A stretch of DNA of 64,000 nucleotides from Theropithecus gelada (GCF_003255815.1 NC_037673.1:154861639-154925638); one strand, 5' to 3'. Positions 45,306 through 57,661 are shown, counted from the first letter of the stretch. The notes: generated from the letters alone by a model not told the origin. Made by a program: numbers and translations.

Positions 45306-47594
45306 TATGGCCTCATCAGCTTCTACTGGAATAACTGCAACAATGTCTTGACTTAATTCTACTGGCATAGCTTCCTCTCCAGTTTATTCCATACTCAGTT
45401 AGTCAATAACCTTACTCAGATTCTATTTTTTTAATGAAATAGCATATGCTGTCTTGTACGTACTGCACCTTGGGTTAAAGCATAGAAAGAAGGCCTTTAA
45501 CAATAACTTTTTGCATACTTGACATTTAACATATAGCTTAAACTTGAAGCCTTGGTTTTCTCATGGTTTTGTGCATCTGTCCTCTTTCATTAGTGAGACT
45601 ACACAGTAATAGGACCATTTCTTATGCTTCTCTGAATCCCTTAGGATCCTCAATCAGTATCAAACCCTAAAATGGTAGTGTTAAAGATGATTAGGCATAA
45701 AGGAAAAAAGAGAAAGACAGGCTTCCACTGAACATATTCACATATAGATTTAATAGTTTGCTTCTTTTGCTGTTGATAACAAATATATCCCCAGTTAGGG
45801 TAGGAAGAAGGGGAAGGTTTTATTACTTTAATTTGTTTGCAATCATTCTGTGCACATCTAACACTATCAGTTGTTCCTACTAGGTGCTTAGTAATTGCTT
45901 GCAGAATTGAAATCTTCAGTATAAATGGATTATAACAGGGGAAATGGGGTAAACAAAAAAAGCAAAACCAAAGCTCTTTCTTTTAACCATTAATTTTTTC
46001 TTACCATATGTGAGTGGGGAACTTTTCCACGTTAGGATCCCATGCCCGTCAGTTTGTATAAAACAGAGATCCTGTCCTCCAGCTAGTTATAAAGAGCATG
46101 AAATAAAACTGGATCCTTTGTGAGCGTCAGATCTTAAGTTTGTTTTTGTTCTAGATTTTAGATCCACTTTTATGACCCAGAAAATGCTTATTAGAATGGG
46201 CAAAGCATTTACTTTCAGTTCCATAAACTCGTATTGCCATTTATTATACATTTTATTATTAATTACATGTTTATGCTAAGGGATCAATTCTATACACAAA
46301 TTCAGCTTTTGATTTTAGAAATTCAATTGAGGTGAGTAAATTCACAGGGAACTTTCTGCTCTGTCCCTCACTCAGTTATTAATAACCACTGTAATCATTG
46401 TGATGTATTTCAATGTCTGGTTTGGGCTCTTACTATATGAATCTTTCCATTCAAAACTAGATTCTTATTTTTACTTTCTCTTCTTTAAAATGAAGAAGCC
46501 ATATCTTTGCAATACATTTTTATTTCCTTTATTCAGGGATAGAGAACACCAGCTGTGTTTAGCTTTCCCAAGGTTCAAAATCTTACCTGGGGTGTGAAGA
46601 AATAGAGCAGTATCTTGGTCTCTGGATGAGATGATTACTGAAGCTATCACATGCTGGCACTGTAAGCATCCTCAGCTACACCATTTATTGATGCAAAGAA
46701 TAAAAAGCAATACTGGGAAAAACTAGGGTGATCAAAAATCTCTTTGGTTCATGGATTAGGTGGTGTCAGACATCTCATTTTAAAAAGAACTGCTGTCTGG
46801 ATTGAGAAAGTGTGCCGTTTTATTCATATGATGGATTTGGGGTTCTGGGATGTGTGTGTATTTAATTTTACAAGAAGTGTTCTGATCAGAAAAGGGCTTC
46901 TCATTATGTTAAAGGCAACACATGTTTTGTGGTGGCAGGGAAGGAAGGTATAGATGGATCACATGGTTAATTCGGCTAAGTGGCCAAATCAGTGCTCAGT
47001 GGCATCTTTTGAAGGCAACCAGTTTGAAAGTAGAAAGTGACTTGTCCATTTAAAAAGCAGGGAAGGGCATTGAGAAAGTTCTTTGGAAATTAAATCTGTT
47101 TAATATGGCGTAAAAGCATAAAAGATAGTAAAATAACAATGCTGTTTCCACAGACCGACTCTTTTGCTAAGTAAACACCAAAACATCATTCAATTTCCCA
47201 GATGCAAGGACTAGTTTTCAAAAGATGGATTCATGTTACCCTGGAAAGCTCCCAAGCAAATAACGTCTCTTTATTGGAAGCAAATGAAGAAAAAAGAGGA
47301 TCTGTGGGGGAGTGGAAGCTACGTAATTGTATTAAAACATAAACTCAGCAGTTCAGATAGAGATTCGCGGGAGGGATAGTTGCCCTGGCTTTGGGAGGAG
47401 AGAAGCAAGTTGCGATTAGAACCACTTGATAGAGGAACCTTATTCGTGAATGAGAAGATGCTGGGGAAAGACACAGACCCTCAAGTCGAGAATTCATCCA
47501 GGATTGTATTTAAACTAGTTTTTCTGCACTCTGGGGACCCAAAAGACTTTGGTGTTTGCCTATCTGGCAGGGGAAGCAGAAGAGCATAATTTTT
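45306..47594. other. Unique non-coding sequence
   Basis: About 2.3 kb with no gene. A possible L2 3' end lies at 45880-45925 (CTAGGTGCTTAGTAATTGC). All frames are 69 codons or shorter. Confidence 0.5.
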
Positions 47595-47860
47595 AACAGT
47601 TCAGGCACTAGGCCCTGGAAGCCTTGGATTTAAATTACAACTCTACTCTCTAATAGTTGGGTGACGTTGGACAATTCACTCACCCTCTCTGGTTTTGTTT
47701 TCTTATCTTTAAATGAGGATAGAAACCAGTGTATATTTCATAAGGTTTGAGGAAAGATGGAAAACACTAATATGTACAAAGCATTTAGCAAATTGCTTAG
47801 CATATAGGTAGAATAGATAAATCTGAGTTCTATGATATACTGCTATTATAAAATAATGGT
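47595..47860 (+). mobile_element. MIR, sense
   Basis: AGTTCAGGCACTAGGCCCTGG, TTGGGTGACGTTGGACAATTCACTC, TTTTCTTATCTTTAAATGAGG, and AAGCATTTAGCAAATTGCTTAGC fit a full-length decayed MIR. Confidence 0.85.
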
Positions 47861-47997
47861 TATAATAATAACATTGAAGTGAAGATTTAAGCTGCAGAGT
47901 CTTCCTTGTTTAAAATGACTAACTCCACTAAACAGTTTTCTCTTGTGTATTTACTGAATGTTTCTATACTTGAGTTCCCCACGAAGGACCTATATCA

Positions 47998-48259
47998 GGC
48001 CGGGCGCGGTGGCTCACGCCTGTAATCCCAGCACTTTGGGAGGCCGAGGTGGGCAGATCATGAGGTCAAGAGATTGAGACCATCCTGGCCAACATAATGA
48101 AACCCCATCTCTCCTTTAAAAATACAAAAATTAGCTGGGTGTGGTGGCGTGCACCTGTAGTCCCAGCCACTTGGGAGGCTGAGGCTGAAGAATCACTTGA
48201 ACCCGGGAGGCCACTGCACTCCAGCCTGGCAGCAGAGCGGGATTCACTCTAGAAAATAA
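47998..48259 (+). mobile_element. AluS element, sense, with right-arm deletion
   Basis: GGCCGGGCGCGGTGGCTCACGCC, normal left arm, then GAACCCGGGAGG joins directly to CCACTGCACTCC, so about 25 bp of the right arm is missing. The perfect 14-bp TSD AAGGACCTATATCA lies at 47984-47997 and 48260-48273. Confidence 0.95.
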
Positions 48260-48299
48260 AAGGACCTATATCAAGGAACTTGTATTGAAAGCATGCATT

Positions 48300-48850
48300 T
48301 ATTCATTTGTCAGTTATTCATTCCTTCAATAACATTTATTTTATTTTTTTAAATGTTTTTTGTTTTTAATTTGTGTGAGTACATAGTAGGTGTAAACTAG
48401 CATTTATTGAGTATTAGACTCTGTTAGGAGCCAGAGATATCTGTGAGAGGGAAAAGGCATATTCTTCCATTTGAGTAATTTATAATTGGCAGGGGATGTA
48501 TGTAGTTAAACAGACCAATTAAACTTCGTTCTAGGTATTTGGGAGAAGTGGAGTTCAGGAAAGGCTCTGTAGAAGCAGCATCATCAAAGTTGTGACCAAG
48601 AGGATAAGTAGGAATCACTCAGGTGAAGGGGAGTCCGGCCTGGATGAGAGCACAGAGCACAGCTCCAGGAACGGCGAGAGTATTTACGAAGGTGATGAAG
48701 TGGGAACGTGCTTGGGGGACCATCCAGGGTGGCTGATAAGGGATGAAGAGAAGAGTGACTGGGATGAGATGCTGGTTGGGCTTTGTTGACCACTTTCAAA
48801 GAGTATTCATTTTATCCTGAGGGCAATGAAGAGAAAGGGCAAGAGAAAAT
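48300..48850 (-). mobile_element. L2, antisense
   Basis: CATTTATTGAGTATTAGACTC, AATTTATAATTGGCAGG, GCACAGAGCACAGCTCCAGGAACGG and ATTTTATCCTGAGGGCAATG are in antisense L2 order. A 60-bp piece at 48340-48400 (TAATTTGTGTGAGTACATAG) looks like an L1 3' fragment within it. Confidence 0.7.
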
Positions 48851-49504
48851 CCTGACGTTTAAATGGAAACCCTGGTCTACATTTTTTCATGTCATTTTAT
48901 CTTTAGTTATTCCATTTTACCCTAACAACATGTCTAAGACATAGAGATGGTCAGGTGTCTCTCTCCTTCGGTAGCCAAGGAAACAGCCTCAGAGAGCCTC
49001 CTCCCTGGTCGCATGCCAAGTTCCATTTTACCAGCCAGCCTGGTGATAAAAAGCATCTCTTCCTTTCTTCTCCCAACACAACCTCTTTCCTCAAGTTTAA
49101 TTGATGGGATGTTGACTCAGATACTGTTCAAGGAGAACAATTTATAGTATAGCACAAGTCTTTTAGGAAGAAAGGTGACAGGATATGGACCCCTATAGTT
49201 CCCAAATTGCTTGATTCTGTGAAGCTCAACGTGCCTTGACCTGCCTTCTCCATTTGGAAGCTGGGATTGGGGCTGTTCTCCTTGAAACCCATTGAGGAAG
49301 CCATGAGAGGTTATCTCGACAATTCCCTCAAATATTCCTCTGTTGCCACAAGGAAACTGTTACAAGCAGAATTTGAAAAAGGTCCAAGTGCAGCAGTACA
49401 TTGAACACAGATATCAAAAAGTCCCAAAATGCCTCTTTGAGGAAATAGTATTTAATCAGAGAACAATTCATGGGTCTCAATAGGCCCAGATAGCTGTAAG
49501 TATA
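48851..49504. other. Unique non-coding sequence
   Basis: No repeat or gene recognised. Confidence 0.5.

Positions 49505-49534
<30 letters not shown>
49505..49534 (+). repeat. (TACA)n microsatellite
   Basis: Seven or more TACA units in a row. Confidence 0.95.
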
Positions 49535-49535
<1 letters not shown>

Positions 49536-49666
49536 GGATCTACACACATATGCAAGTGAGGAATGACAAACATTAAAAATAGGACCATGCCCTGCTTGAG
49601 ATTTTTCAGCCAGCAGAATACTCTGTGTTTTCTTTACCGTTTGAATGATTTGAATGATTTCTCTTG

Positions 49667-49976
49667 CTCTCTCTCTCTCTCTTTTTTTTTTTTTTAAATA
49701 CAGGGTGTTATTCTGGTCACCCAGGCTGGAGTGCAGTGGTGTGATCTAAGCTCACTGTAACCTCTGCCTCCGGGGCTCAAGCCATCCTCCCACCTCAGCC
49801 TCACGAGTAGCTGGGACTCCTGGTGCACATGACCCCGCCCAGCTAATTTTGGCATTTTTTGTAGAAACAGGGTTTTGCCATGTTGCTCAGGCTAGTCTCA
49901 AGCTGCTGGGCTCAAGCAATCCACCCACTTTGGCCTCACACAGCGCTGGGATTACAGATGTGAGCCACCGTGTCCC
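49667..49976 (-). mobile_element. AluJ element, antisense
   Basis: A CT run and T-run (49667-49695), then a decayed right arm (CAGGGTGTTATTCTGGTCACCC) and left arm ending CACCGTGTCCC. AAGCTGCTGGGCTCAAGC is AluJ type. TSD ATTTCTCTTG (49657-49666) / ATCTCTCTTG (49977-49986). Confidence 0.93.
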
Positions 49977-49986
49977 ATCTCTCTTG

Positions 49987-50211
49987 TTTTTATCCTTAGG
50001 AAAGACCAATGGATTCATGAACAATGGTAAAATCCAGAGAACCAGTGAGGGCAAATAAGTAGAAAATGATTGGTTAAAGAGTCATTTTTTAAAACGACAA
50101 CCTTCTGGTATAGGAGGATGTTACATTAGTTACAGGGAATAAGGATGTTCTTTCCAGATGTAACTGCTAACTAGAGTAACTATATAAGTAATTGTTAACT
50201 TTTGAAAAACT
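49987..50211. other. Short unique sequence
   Basis: Nothing recognised. Confidence 0.5.
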
Positions 50212-51317
50212 AATTTATATTTTGAAATAATTTTAGAATTAGAGAAGAGTTACCAAAATAGTACATATAACGTTCATGTAGTATACACTTATGTTAGCAG
50301 CTTATTTTTCATTCAATACTGTTAAGTATATAGAACTTATCTGGATTTTACTAATTTTTCCAATAATGTTCTTTTTCTGTTCCAGGATCTCACGTTACCT
50401 TTAGTTTTACATTTCCTTATTCACTTCCATTCTGTGACAGCTCCTTCATCTTTCCTTGTCTGTCATGACCTTAACACTTTTCAAGAGCGCTTGTTAGTTA
50501 TTCTGTAGAATGCTCTGCAATTTGGGTTTGTCTCAGGTTTTCCCCTTGATTATATAGAGGTTATGCATTGTTGAGAAGGCTACAACAGAGAAGAAGTGCG
50601 CTAGGGGATACATGACATCAATATATGCTACTAGTAATGTTAACCCTGACTTAGCTAACATTGATCACCTGGCTGTCTGCCTGGACTCTCTACTGTAAAT
50701 TTACTATTTCTTCCCTCAAAAATTACTAAATATTTTTGGGAATATAGTCTGAGTTCATGCAGATATTTTATTTCTGTGTAAACTTTCATTCACCAACTTA
50801 ATTATCCTTTGGTGGGTCTTGTCTGCTACAATTATTATGGTGAAGTTCTAACGGTGATCTTCTATTTCTCTCATTCTTTTTACATTTTTAGTTAGAATTC
50901 TGTAAGAAAATGTAGTCATTTCTCATTTATTTATTCAGTTATTTATTCAGTATTAGCTCCTGTTTTGTTTTTGTTCTTTGGATTATAATCCACTATTATA
51001 ATTATTTATTTTGTTGCTGGATTGTTCCAATTTTAGCCATTGGTAGTGTTTTCAAGTTGCCTCCTGTGTCCTTCCAGTATGCCTCCATTAAAAGAAAAAT
51101 TTGTAAGAACTTCCTTACTTTCTTGCACCACAAAGATACTTCAGGCTCAATGTGTATTTTCCCCTACCCCAATCCAGAAAGCATTGCAGTTCTTCAAGGA
51201 GCCTTGTTCCTTTTATTAGAGAATTTAAAAAGCCAAGGTCTGGGTACAAGGTATAATTATGGCTACTGAAGTGTCAAAGTGTCACTGTTTCTAGGTCTCC
51301 TCAGTGGATATTGTTAG

Positions 51318-51319
<2 letters not shown>

Positions 51320-51351
<32 letters not shown>

Positions 51352-51368
51352 TAATATATATATATATT
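51320..51368. repeat. (AT)n microsatellite
   Basis: Nearly uninterrupted AT dinucleotides (51320-51348), then a shorter run at 51354-51367, in the middle of the HAL1-like element at its 3'/5' junction. Confidence 0.95.
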
Positions 51369-51973
51369 AGTATGTTGTACTAACTCATACATACGTACAC
51401 ATCTATATTTATTTCCCTAGCCTTTACCTATATCTATCTACTCATTCCGTACAATTTCTAACCCATACCCTTATGTTAAACAGATTTACCAGCCAGAGTA
51501 CAGAATTTGTTTAGATTTTTCTGACTTTAGCTTAACAGTATCCACTCAAAACATTCTGTCTAAAGAATATCTTTTAACATTTCTAGTAAAAAGATATGCT
51601 CCAATAAAATTCAGTTTTTGTTTGCTCAGAAAGTCTTTATTTCTCCTTTATTTTTAAAAGGTATTTTCTGTAGATATAGAATTCTGGGATGACAGTTGTT
51701 TTTCTATCAGTGCTGTACAGTGCTTTAAAAATATCACTCCATTGTCTTCTGGCTAGCATGATATAAGATGAGATGTATGCTGTAATTCTTACCTTTGTTC
51801 CTCTGTATATAATGTCTTATTTTCTCTAGTTATCTTTAATATTTTCTCTTCTTTGTTTACAGCAATTTAAATATTAAGTTCCTAGATAAGTGAGATTTAA
51901 AAAAATAATTTTCAGCCATTATCTCTTCAAATATTTCTTCTGCTCCCTTGTCTTTTTCTTCCCCTTCCTGAGA

Positions 51974-52237
51974 TTACAATTGTGTGTATTTTAGAGTGAT
52001 TTGTGTTGTCTCACAGATCTTGAATGTTTGGTTCTGGTTTTTTTTTGTTGTTGTTTGTTTGTTTTTACAATAAATAGAGTTCTTCTCTGGGTGTTTACAC
52101 TGTGTGTGTGTGCTTTCCCCCCCTCCCCATTCATTTTTCTCTTTTTGTTTCAATTTGGATAATCCTATTGACCTGTCTTCCAGTTCACCAATTCTTTCAT
52201 CAGCTGTGTTGTCTGCTTTTGAATCTGCTGAAGACAT
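51974..52237 (-). pseudogene. ORF1 coiled-coil remnant (HAL1/L1M)
   Basis: Frame with ADERIGELEDRSIGLSKLKQ, typical of the end of the ORF1 coiled coil, then low-complexity lysine/asparagine sequence. Only one short recognisable part of ORF1 survives. Confidence 0.7.
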
Positions 52238-53170
52238 TCTTTGCTGCTCCTCCTGTGTTTTCCTTTTGTACTCTTTTTACTTGATTCTTTCATGTAGTTT
52301 CATTTCTCTACTGAAATTACTCATCTAATTTTGCATGCTTGTCCACCTTTTACTTTAGAGCTTTTAGCATATTAATCACTGTTCTTTTTAATTCTCTGTC
52401 ATATATTGCCAACACCTGTGCCATTTCTAAGTCTGGTTTTGACAATTGCTAAATGTGGTTTTCTTGCCTTCTTGCATGCTTTGTGAATTTTTGTTGTTGT
52501 TGTTATTTGAAAACTGGACATCTTGTGTAGTAAAGTAGAGACTGAAATAAGTAGATTTTTAAACTTACATGGGGCATGTCTTTTCCTCTGCTAAGCTTTA
52601 AGTATGGGAGTTTGAGTTATATTAGGGATTTGGCTGCATTTAGATTTTTTTTGTTGTTACTGTGGTTACCCTCAGAGTGTCATGGGCTTTAAATTACTAT
52701 AGATATACCTGTGGTTGTAGCACAAAACAGAGAAATTTGTGTTCAATTCTGAATTCTAGGTCTTCCCTTTGTGTCTCATAAAGCATTTTTTTAACATGCT
52801 TATTTCTCACCTGTTCTTTTCGAAATAGCAGTATCCTTCTCTTATATTTTATCTGAAGCATAGTGACCAGCTTAGTGACGATTGAATGTGGGGATGTGAT
52901 CTCAATTGTTCTCATGAATCCTCAGTCATAAACATAAACATAAACCCCATTCCAGGATCTTAGGTGTGTGGACGGATGGTTCTCTTCCCTATGTAAGCAT
53001 GTGCTCACATCTCTCCTCTCGTTGTCTCTCTAGATTTTGGGCCAGACTTTGCTACTTTAGTTCTCCAGTGGATTTTTTAAATTTCATGAATTTGAAGTTA
53101 GTCTGGCTCTTTTATTTTAATTTTTGTAACTGTGAGCGGCACTCCTAGCTCTCTACACCCTGGGATAGAA

Positions 53171-53379
53171 GCTGGAAATTCATTTAACCACTTTTGAGGG
53201 TGAAAGAGGCTCTTTTAAATAAGTATGTTAGGACCACATGTGTAAAGCGGGATTGCCCCAGACAAGCTGGAATGTATGGTCACTGCATAGGTAACTCTCA
53301 TGAGGCAAAGGTGGCCTTCACTAGGTTTTTTTGAGGAACTGAATAAGCAAGAATGAGATTTATATGTTAATTCTAGTTA
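53171..53379. other. Short unique sequence
   Basis: Nothing recognised. Confidence 0.4.
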
Positions 53380-53440
53380 AATCCAGAGCCTGGAACATAC
53401 TTTGTGCTCAGTATGTATTTGTTGAATGAAAGAAAATTAA
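53380..53440 (+). mobile_element. L2 3' terminus, sense
   Basis: CCAGAGCCTGGAACATAC, GTGCTCAGTATGTATTTGTTG and GAATGAAAGAAAATTAATG match the last L2 bases. Confidence 0.65.
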
Positions 53441-53542
53441 TGTGAAAATAATCTAAGTCACATAAAACTCCATGAAGAGCAAAGACAAACATTTTCTTCA
53501 AAATGCTTGATTTTTTAAACTAGATTTTCCTGTCTTTCCTCA

Positions 53543-53590
53543 CATGCACACAAATATATACACACATACATACACACACACACATCTCAA
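53543..53590 (+). repeat. (CA)n-rich microsatellite, imperfect
   Basis: CACATGCACACAAATATATACACACATACATACACACACACACA, interrupted. Confidence 0.9.
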
Positions 53591-54495
53591 CATCTCACGC
53601 TGTCTAAGATAATTTCCTCGGATCAATCCTTATTTCATGTACTTTTGTGGGTGAGTAAACCCTTCTATCAGTGTTAGGGTAAAGATCTTTCTCTTTCTCT
53701 TCCTTCTGTTTCTCTCCCCAGATTTCACTGCTTGAGTCTCACACAGATAGCCTGGTTTATTCTAGAAACAAAGTAACTCCATTATTTTATCCCTTGCAAC
53801 TCTCTCAGAGGGAACCCAAAGGGCTGGCCTGTCCTTCTGGTACCATAAATTGCAGAGACTTAGCCTTACCAACGTGGCCAGTTAATTGCGTTCACATAAA
53901 ACCCAGTATGGATCTGAGGCTGGAACAGTTCTGCTCTGTGTTATTGTTCCCCCACCCTACAGAACCACAGAATCACAGCATCTGAGGCTTGGAAGAAATC
54001 TTAAAAACCAAACATACACTGATCCTCCACTTTCACTCTGTCACAACACACAGGAGGGATAATGTAGACAAGGATAAGAACCTCCCATGGATGTAGGTCA
54101 GGCAAGTTTACTCACTATAAAAATAATATGGTTTCTGGGTATATGTGATTTTTAAATTTTAATTATCTGAGCTATTCCATACCCATCCAATAGTTTCTCT
54201 TGCTTGTAATCAAGGAACTAATACAGATCCACTTTAATTTATATGATTTTAAAATTAATCAAAACATGTTCTGTATTAGTAGTAATAAATTACCTGTGAT
54301 AGCCCCATATGAGTGATTATGGACCTAGCAATGTATCAAGAAGCAAAGTTGAAAACTTAACTAATCTAAGTCTTCACCTGAGATTTGAGACTCCTTTATA
54401 TTTCTGCCAAGTAGTTATTCATTCTCCACTTGCATCACTCCAGTAACAGAGGATCTCACTTTTTCCTGAGAAAACTCTAATTTATTTTTTATTTT
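53591..54495. other. Unique non-coding sequence
   Basis: No repeat or gene recognised. Confidence 0.5.
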
Positions 54496-54795
54496 CATTT
54501 TTGAGACAGAGTCTCTCCCTGTTGCCCAGGTTGGAGTGCAGTAGTGTGATCTTGGCTCACTGCAAGCTCCGCCTCCGGATTCACACCATTCTCCTGCCTC
54601 AGCCTCCCGAGTAGCTGGGACTACAGGGGCCCACCACCACACTCGGCTAATTTTTTTTTTTTTTTTTTTTGTATTTTTAGTAGAGACGGGGTTTCACCAT
54701 GTTAGCCAGGATGGTCCCGATCTCTTGACCTCGTGATCCGCCTGCCTCAGCTTCCCAAAGTGCTGGGATTACAGGCGTGAGCCACCGTGCCCGGC
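54496..54795 (-). mobile_element. AluY-like element, antisense, expanded linker
   Basis: TTTGAGACAGAGTCTCTCCC, AAGCTCCGCCTCCGG, then a T22 linker at 54649-54671 in place of the usual short A-rich linker, then the left arm ending GTGCCCGGC. AluY type (GTTAGCCAGGATGG). Confidence 0.95.
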
Positions 54796-55284
54796 TGAAA
54801 TAAGCTCATTCAAGTGGAGTTGAAATTTATTTCCCCATGATTGCTTTTATTGTGTATCCTTAGGTCCTATAGCAAATATCTGTGAAGAAGTCTTTGCATA
54901 TGGCAGACATTAGCTCTTTCCCTGTGGTCTTATTCAAACCTCTGATGATACCATGGGACTTAATCTATTACTAATTTTTACAGGGGATTTTGCTTAATGA
55001 TTTGGGATGATTAGCCTTCTAGAAGCAGAAGCAAAAAAGAACATTTTGGATCGTGTCCAACCAGGAGAAGTGTCTAGAGCTAGTCCATTGGGAGAACTTA
55101 GAAGTAAGGAAAGCACAGAGAAGGTGCCCTTTGCCCTCTGTAAATATCACCAAATTCCAGTCTCACTCAAAGGGGCAGTAGATTCTGAGAAAGGAAAGTT
55201 ATCTCTATGAAAATGTATGCTGATCCTCAGTATGAGGCAAAACAAAATTATTTTCTGGGCAGAGCAAGAGATTTTAGGTAGAAT
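54796..55284. other. Unique non-coding sequence
   Basis: No repeat or gene recognised. Confidence 0.5.
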
Positions 55285-55500
55285 AGTAGAGTACTTAAGA
55301 AACTGGATTTCAAAAAGCACAGCTCTGCTACTTACTAGTCTTGTGATTTTGGGCAAATTCTTTAATTTCTGTAAACATTAGCTTTTTCATCTGTAAATTG
55401 GGAATAATTAATACTAGTACCTATGTCATAGGGTTATTATAATAATTAAATGTGATAAGGCATGTGCATGATTATTAACAAGTATTATTTACATTTACAT
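55285..55500 (+). mobile_element. MIR, sense
   Basis: AGCTCTGCTACTTACTAGTCTTGTGATTTTGGGC, TTTTTCATCTGTAAATTGGGAAT, and CTATGTCATAGGGTTATTAT are in MIR order. Confidence 0.88.
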
Positions 55501-56973
55501 GTTTACATTCAAATTTAAGAAGGTAATATTGGTTAATTTTATAGATAAGATAACCCATATTTTTCAAAAATTAAAAACGTACCCAAATTAAGAATAACGC
55601 TTATTTAAATGGTTTCCTCCTCTTGTTTTCCCTGGTTGACTGATGTTTGGCGGCAAATGATAGCTTTGCCAATTTCATCTGGGCAGCTCTTTTTAAAAAA
55701 ATGTTGATAACTTTGGAAATACAGCATTTGCACCTAAGGGCTTCTTAATGTTAATGAGCCCTTAGGTGTAAATTGTGATTCAGACACATGGGACTTTTTT
55801 TCTCTGATGCTGCATACGCAACCTCCAAAATATTTTGAGTAACCTCTGTGGATTAGAAATTCTGAGCAGACATAGCCAACATTGTTGCTGGAGGGAAAAT
55901 ATGAAAAGGCCAAACTGAGAAAAATCACAGCCTGGGGATAAAAGAAGAATAAAGGGGAAAAACAATTGAAACCTTTATGAAGAGCATTGAGACCAACATT
56001 TGAGTTACCTGCAATGTTTATTATAAACTAGGGGCCAATGAAATACACGTTCCCTGACAATGTCTTTCAAACTTTAACTGATGGTGTCTTATTGCTTGAT
56101 TTAAATTAGGTTAACATTTTGCCATACATTTTACAAGCCAAAGTATTTTATCGTAAATTGTTTTCATGTCTTCTTCCTATTTTCTCTTGAGTTGTATGTT
56201 AGTCTAATTTATATTAGTTTTTATATTTTATATTATATCTAATTTATATTATATTGTTTTATTGTTATTCTTGTTGTGCTGTTTATTAACCTTATTCTTA
56301 TTAGTTTGTAAAAACTCTTTACGTGTCAAGGATATTGCTCCTTTTAGATGAATAAATTTTCATGTTTTATGTAGTAAAAATAATGGCATGACAGTGTCTA
56401 AAACAAGACTCAGGGCAACATCAGTATGTCTTTAAGGCCTGGAAAATGATTGTGTATGCATTTATTTTAGATACTTTATTTGTAATATCAGCAAACAGTA
56501 TCCCCAAATTAGTACATACACCTAATTAAAAGAAAGTAAAAACAAAAGTTAAGCTATTATTACTACTGCTGCTTTTTAAAAAAGCAACTCTTACGAAGTT
56601 CTGTTAACATAAGTGCTTGACACATGCATATCACTTTTATTCTGAGGCTTTCTAAAAATTTTATTTGTGCATTTTAAACACATGTCAAAATTGAGGAAGA
56701 ATTTAGTTGAGAATCCCATGTTTTTATTTCCTCTGTTTTTCATTCTAGGTATATACTATTGAGCAATGATAGTATTTTGCTTAAGGAAACTCACTGCATG
56801 CAGTTGTTCCCAAGGTACTGTCTTATGCCCTAATACTGTTTGGAAATATCTGACTGTAATTGCTTGTTTCTCTTATTTTTATCGATAATGTCTAGCACTA
56901 TGTTGAACTTTGAGTGTTTAATAATGCTTCCATAAACTAATGATTATGTTAACTAATTAATGATTGACTATTA
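55501..56973. other. AT-rich sequence, possible L1M fragment at 56100-56360
   Basis: Mostly unassigned. The reverse phrase TTAGTTTGTAAAAACTCTTTACGTGTCAAGG at about 56303 fits a very old antisense L1, at low confidence. A hairpin at 55724-55775 is listed separately. Confidence 0.4.
55724..55775 (+). repeat. Inverted repeat able to form a hairpin
   Basis: CACCTAAGGGCT (55731-55742) is perfectly complementary to AGCCCTTAGGTG (55757-55768). Five more pairs outward, one of them G-U as RNA, give 17 in all. The loop is 14 nt. Confidence 0.9.
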
Positions 56974-57257
56974 CTATTATTTTTTTGAGATGGAGTCACC
57001 CAAGCTGGAGTGAAGTGGTGCCATCTCAGCTCACTGCAACCCCCGCCTCCTGGGTTCGAGGGATTCTCCAGCTTCAGCCTCCTTAGTAGATGGGATTACA
57101 GGCATATGCCACCATGTCCAGCTATTTTTGTATTTTTAGTAGAGACAGGGTTTCACCATGTTGGCCAGGCTGGTCTCGAACTCCTGACCTCAGGTGATCC
57201 ACCCGCCTTGGCCTCTCAAAGTGCTGGGATTACAGGCATGAGCCACTGCGTCCAGCC
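56974..57257 (-). mobile_element. AluS element, antisense
   Basis: TTTTTTTGAGATGGAGTCACCC (deletion of 'tcgctctgt' bases), two arms, ending GCGTCCAGCC. TSD ATGATTGACTATTA (56960-56973) / ATGATAGATTATTA (57258-57271), 12 of 14 matching. Confidence 0.95.
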
Positions 57258-57614
57258 ATGATAGATTATTAATGAATAATTAAATTGTTCATGTTTAACT
57301 GCATTGTTAATATTAATACTAACTACTACTACAGATGTAGTAGTTAGAATTGTTATTTTTAACATTTTTTCTGTATAATATTTTTTAAAAAGAAGATGTA
57401 ATCAGTTTCCTAATCTGTAAAATAGGAACACTAATGTGAGTAATAAAATAGGAACACTAATATGACTAATAAAGACATACTAATGTCTTTTTATGGGACT
57501 TTAAAAATCATTCCCAGACTTCCCACTTTAAATGCTTCATCTTTTGCAATTAAATGCAATTCTTGAGCTTCCTTTAGAAGCAACAATAGTGGTGCTCTAT
57601 GGAATGTAAAAAGA
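57258..57614. other. AT-rich sequence with a MIR trace and a tandem duplication
   Basis: A trace of sense MIR (ATCAGTTTCCTAATCTGTAAAATAGG) lies at 57401-57426. A 26-bp tandem duplication, two differences, spans 57421-57446 and 57447-57472. Confidence 0.55.
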
Positions 57615-57661
57615 ATCCTCCAGCAGCCCTTAGCCAGTGATCAACACAATTCATATATAAG
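57615..57661 (+). repeat. Direct repeat, copy 1 (47 bp)
   Basis: A 47-bp stretch beginning ATCCTCCAGCAGCCCTTAGC recurs at 58654-58700 with four differences, all transitions. Flanks on both sides are unrelated. Confidence 0.93.

Larger units (their letters stand above)
50212..53170 (-). mobile_element. HAL1-like L1 relative (3' end plus ORF1/5' region, no ORF2), antisense
   Basis: Old L1 3' UTR at 50212-51050 (AATAATTTTAGAATTAG, TTCTTTTTCTGTTCCAGGATC, TGTAGAATGCTCTGCAATTTG). It then passes to ORF1/5' UTR type sequence at 51600-53170 (AGAAAGTCTTTATTTCTCC, TAGAATTCTGGGATGACAG, TCAGCCATTATCTCTTCAAATA, AAACTGGACATCTTGTG). ORF2 is missing between, as in HAL1. A deleted L1M is the alternative. Confidence 0.6.

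Noticed and set aside
49505..49534. Possible CRISPR-like or satellite array
   Set aside because: Simple TACA microsatellite without spacers; no CRISPR is expected in a primate genome.
55724..55775. MADE1-type miniature transposon
   Set aside because: The stem does not contain the MADE1 terminal motif and is too short.
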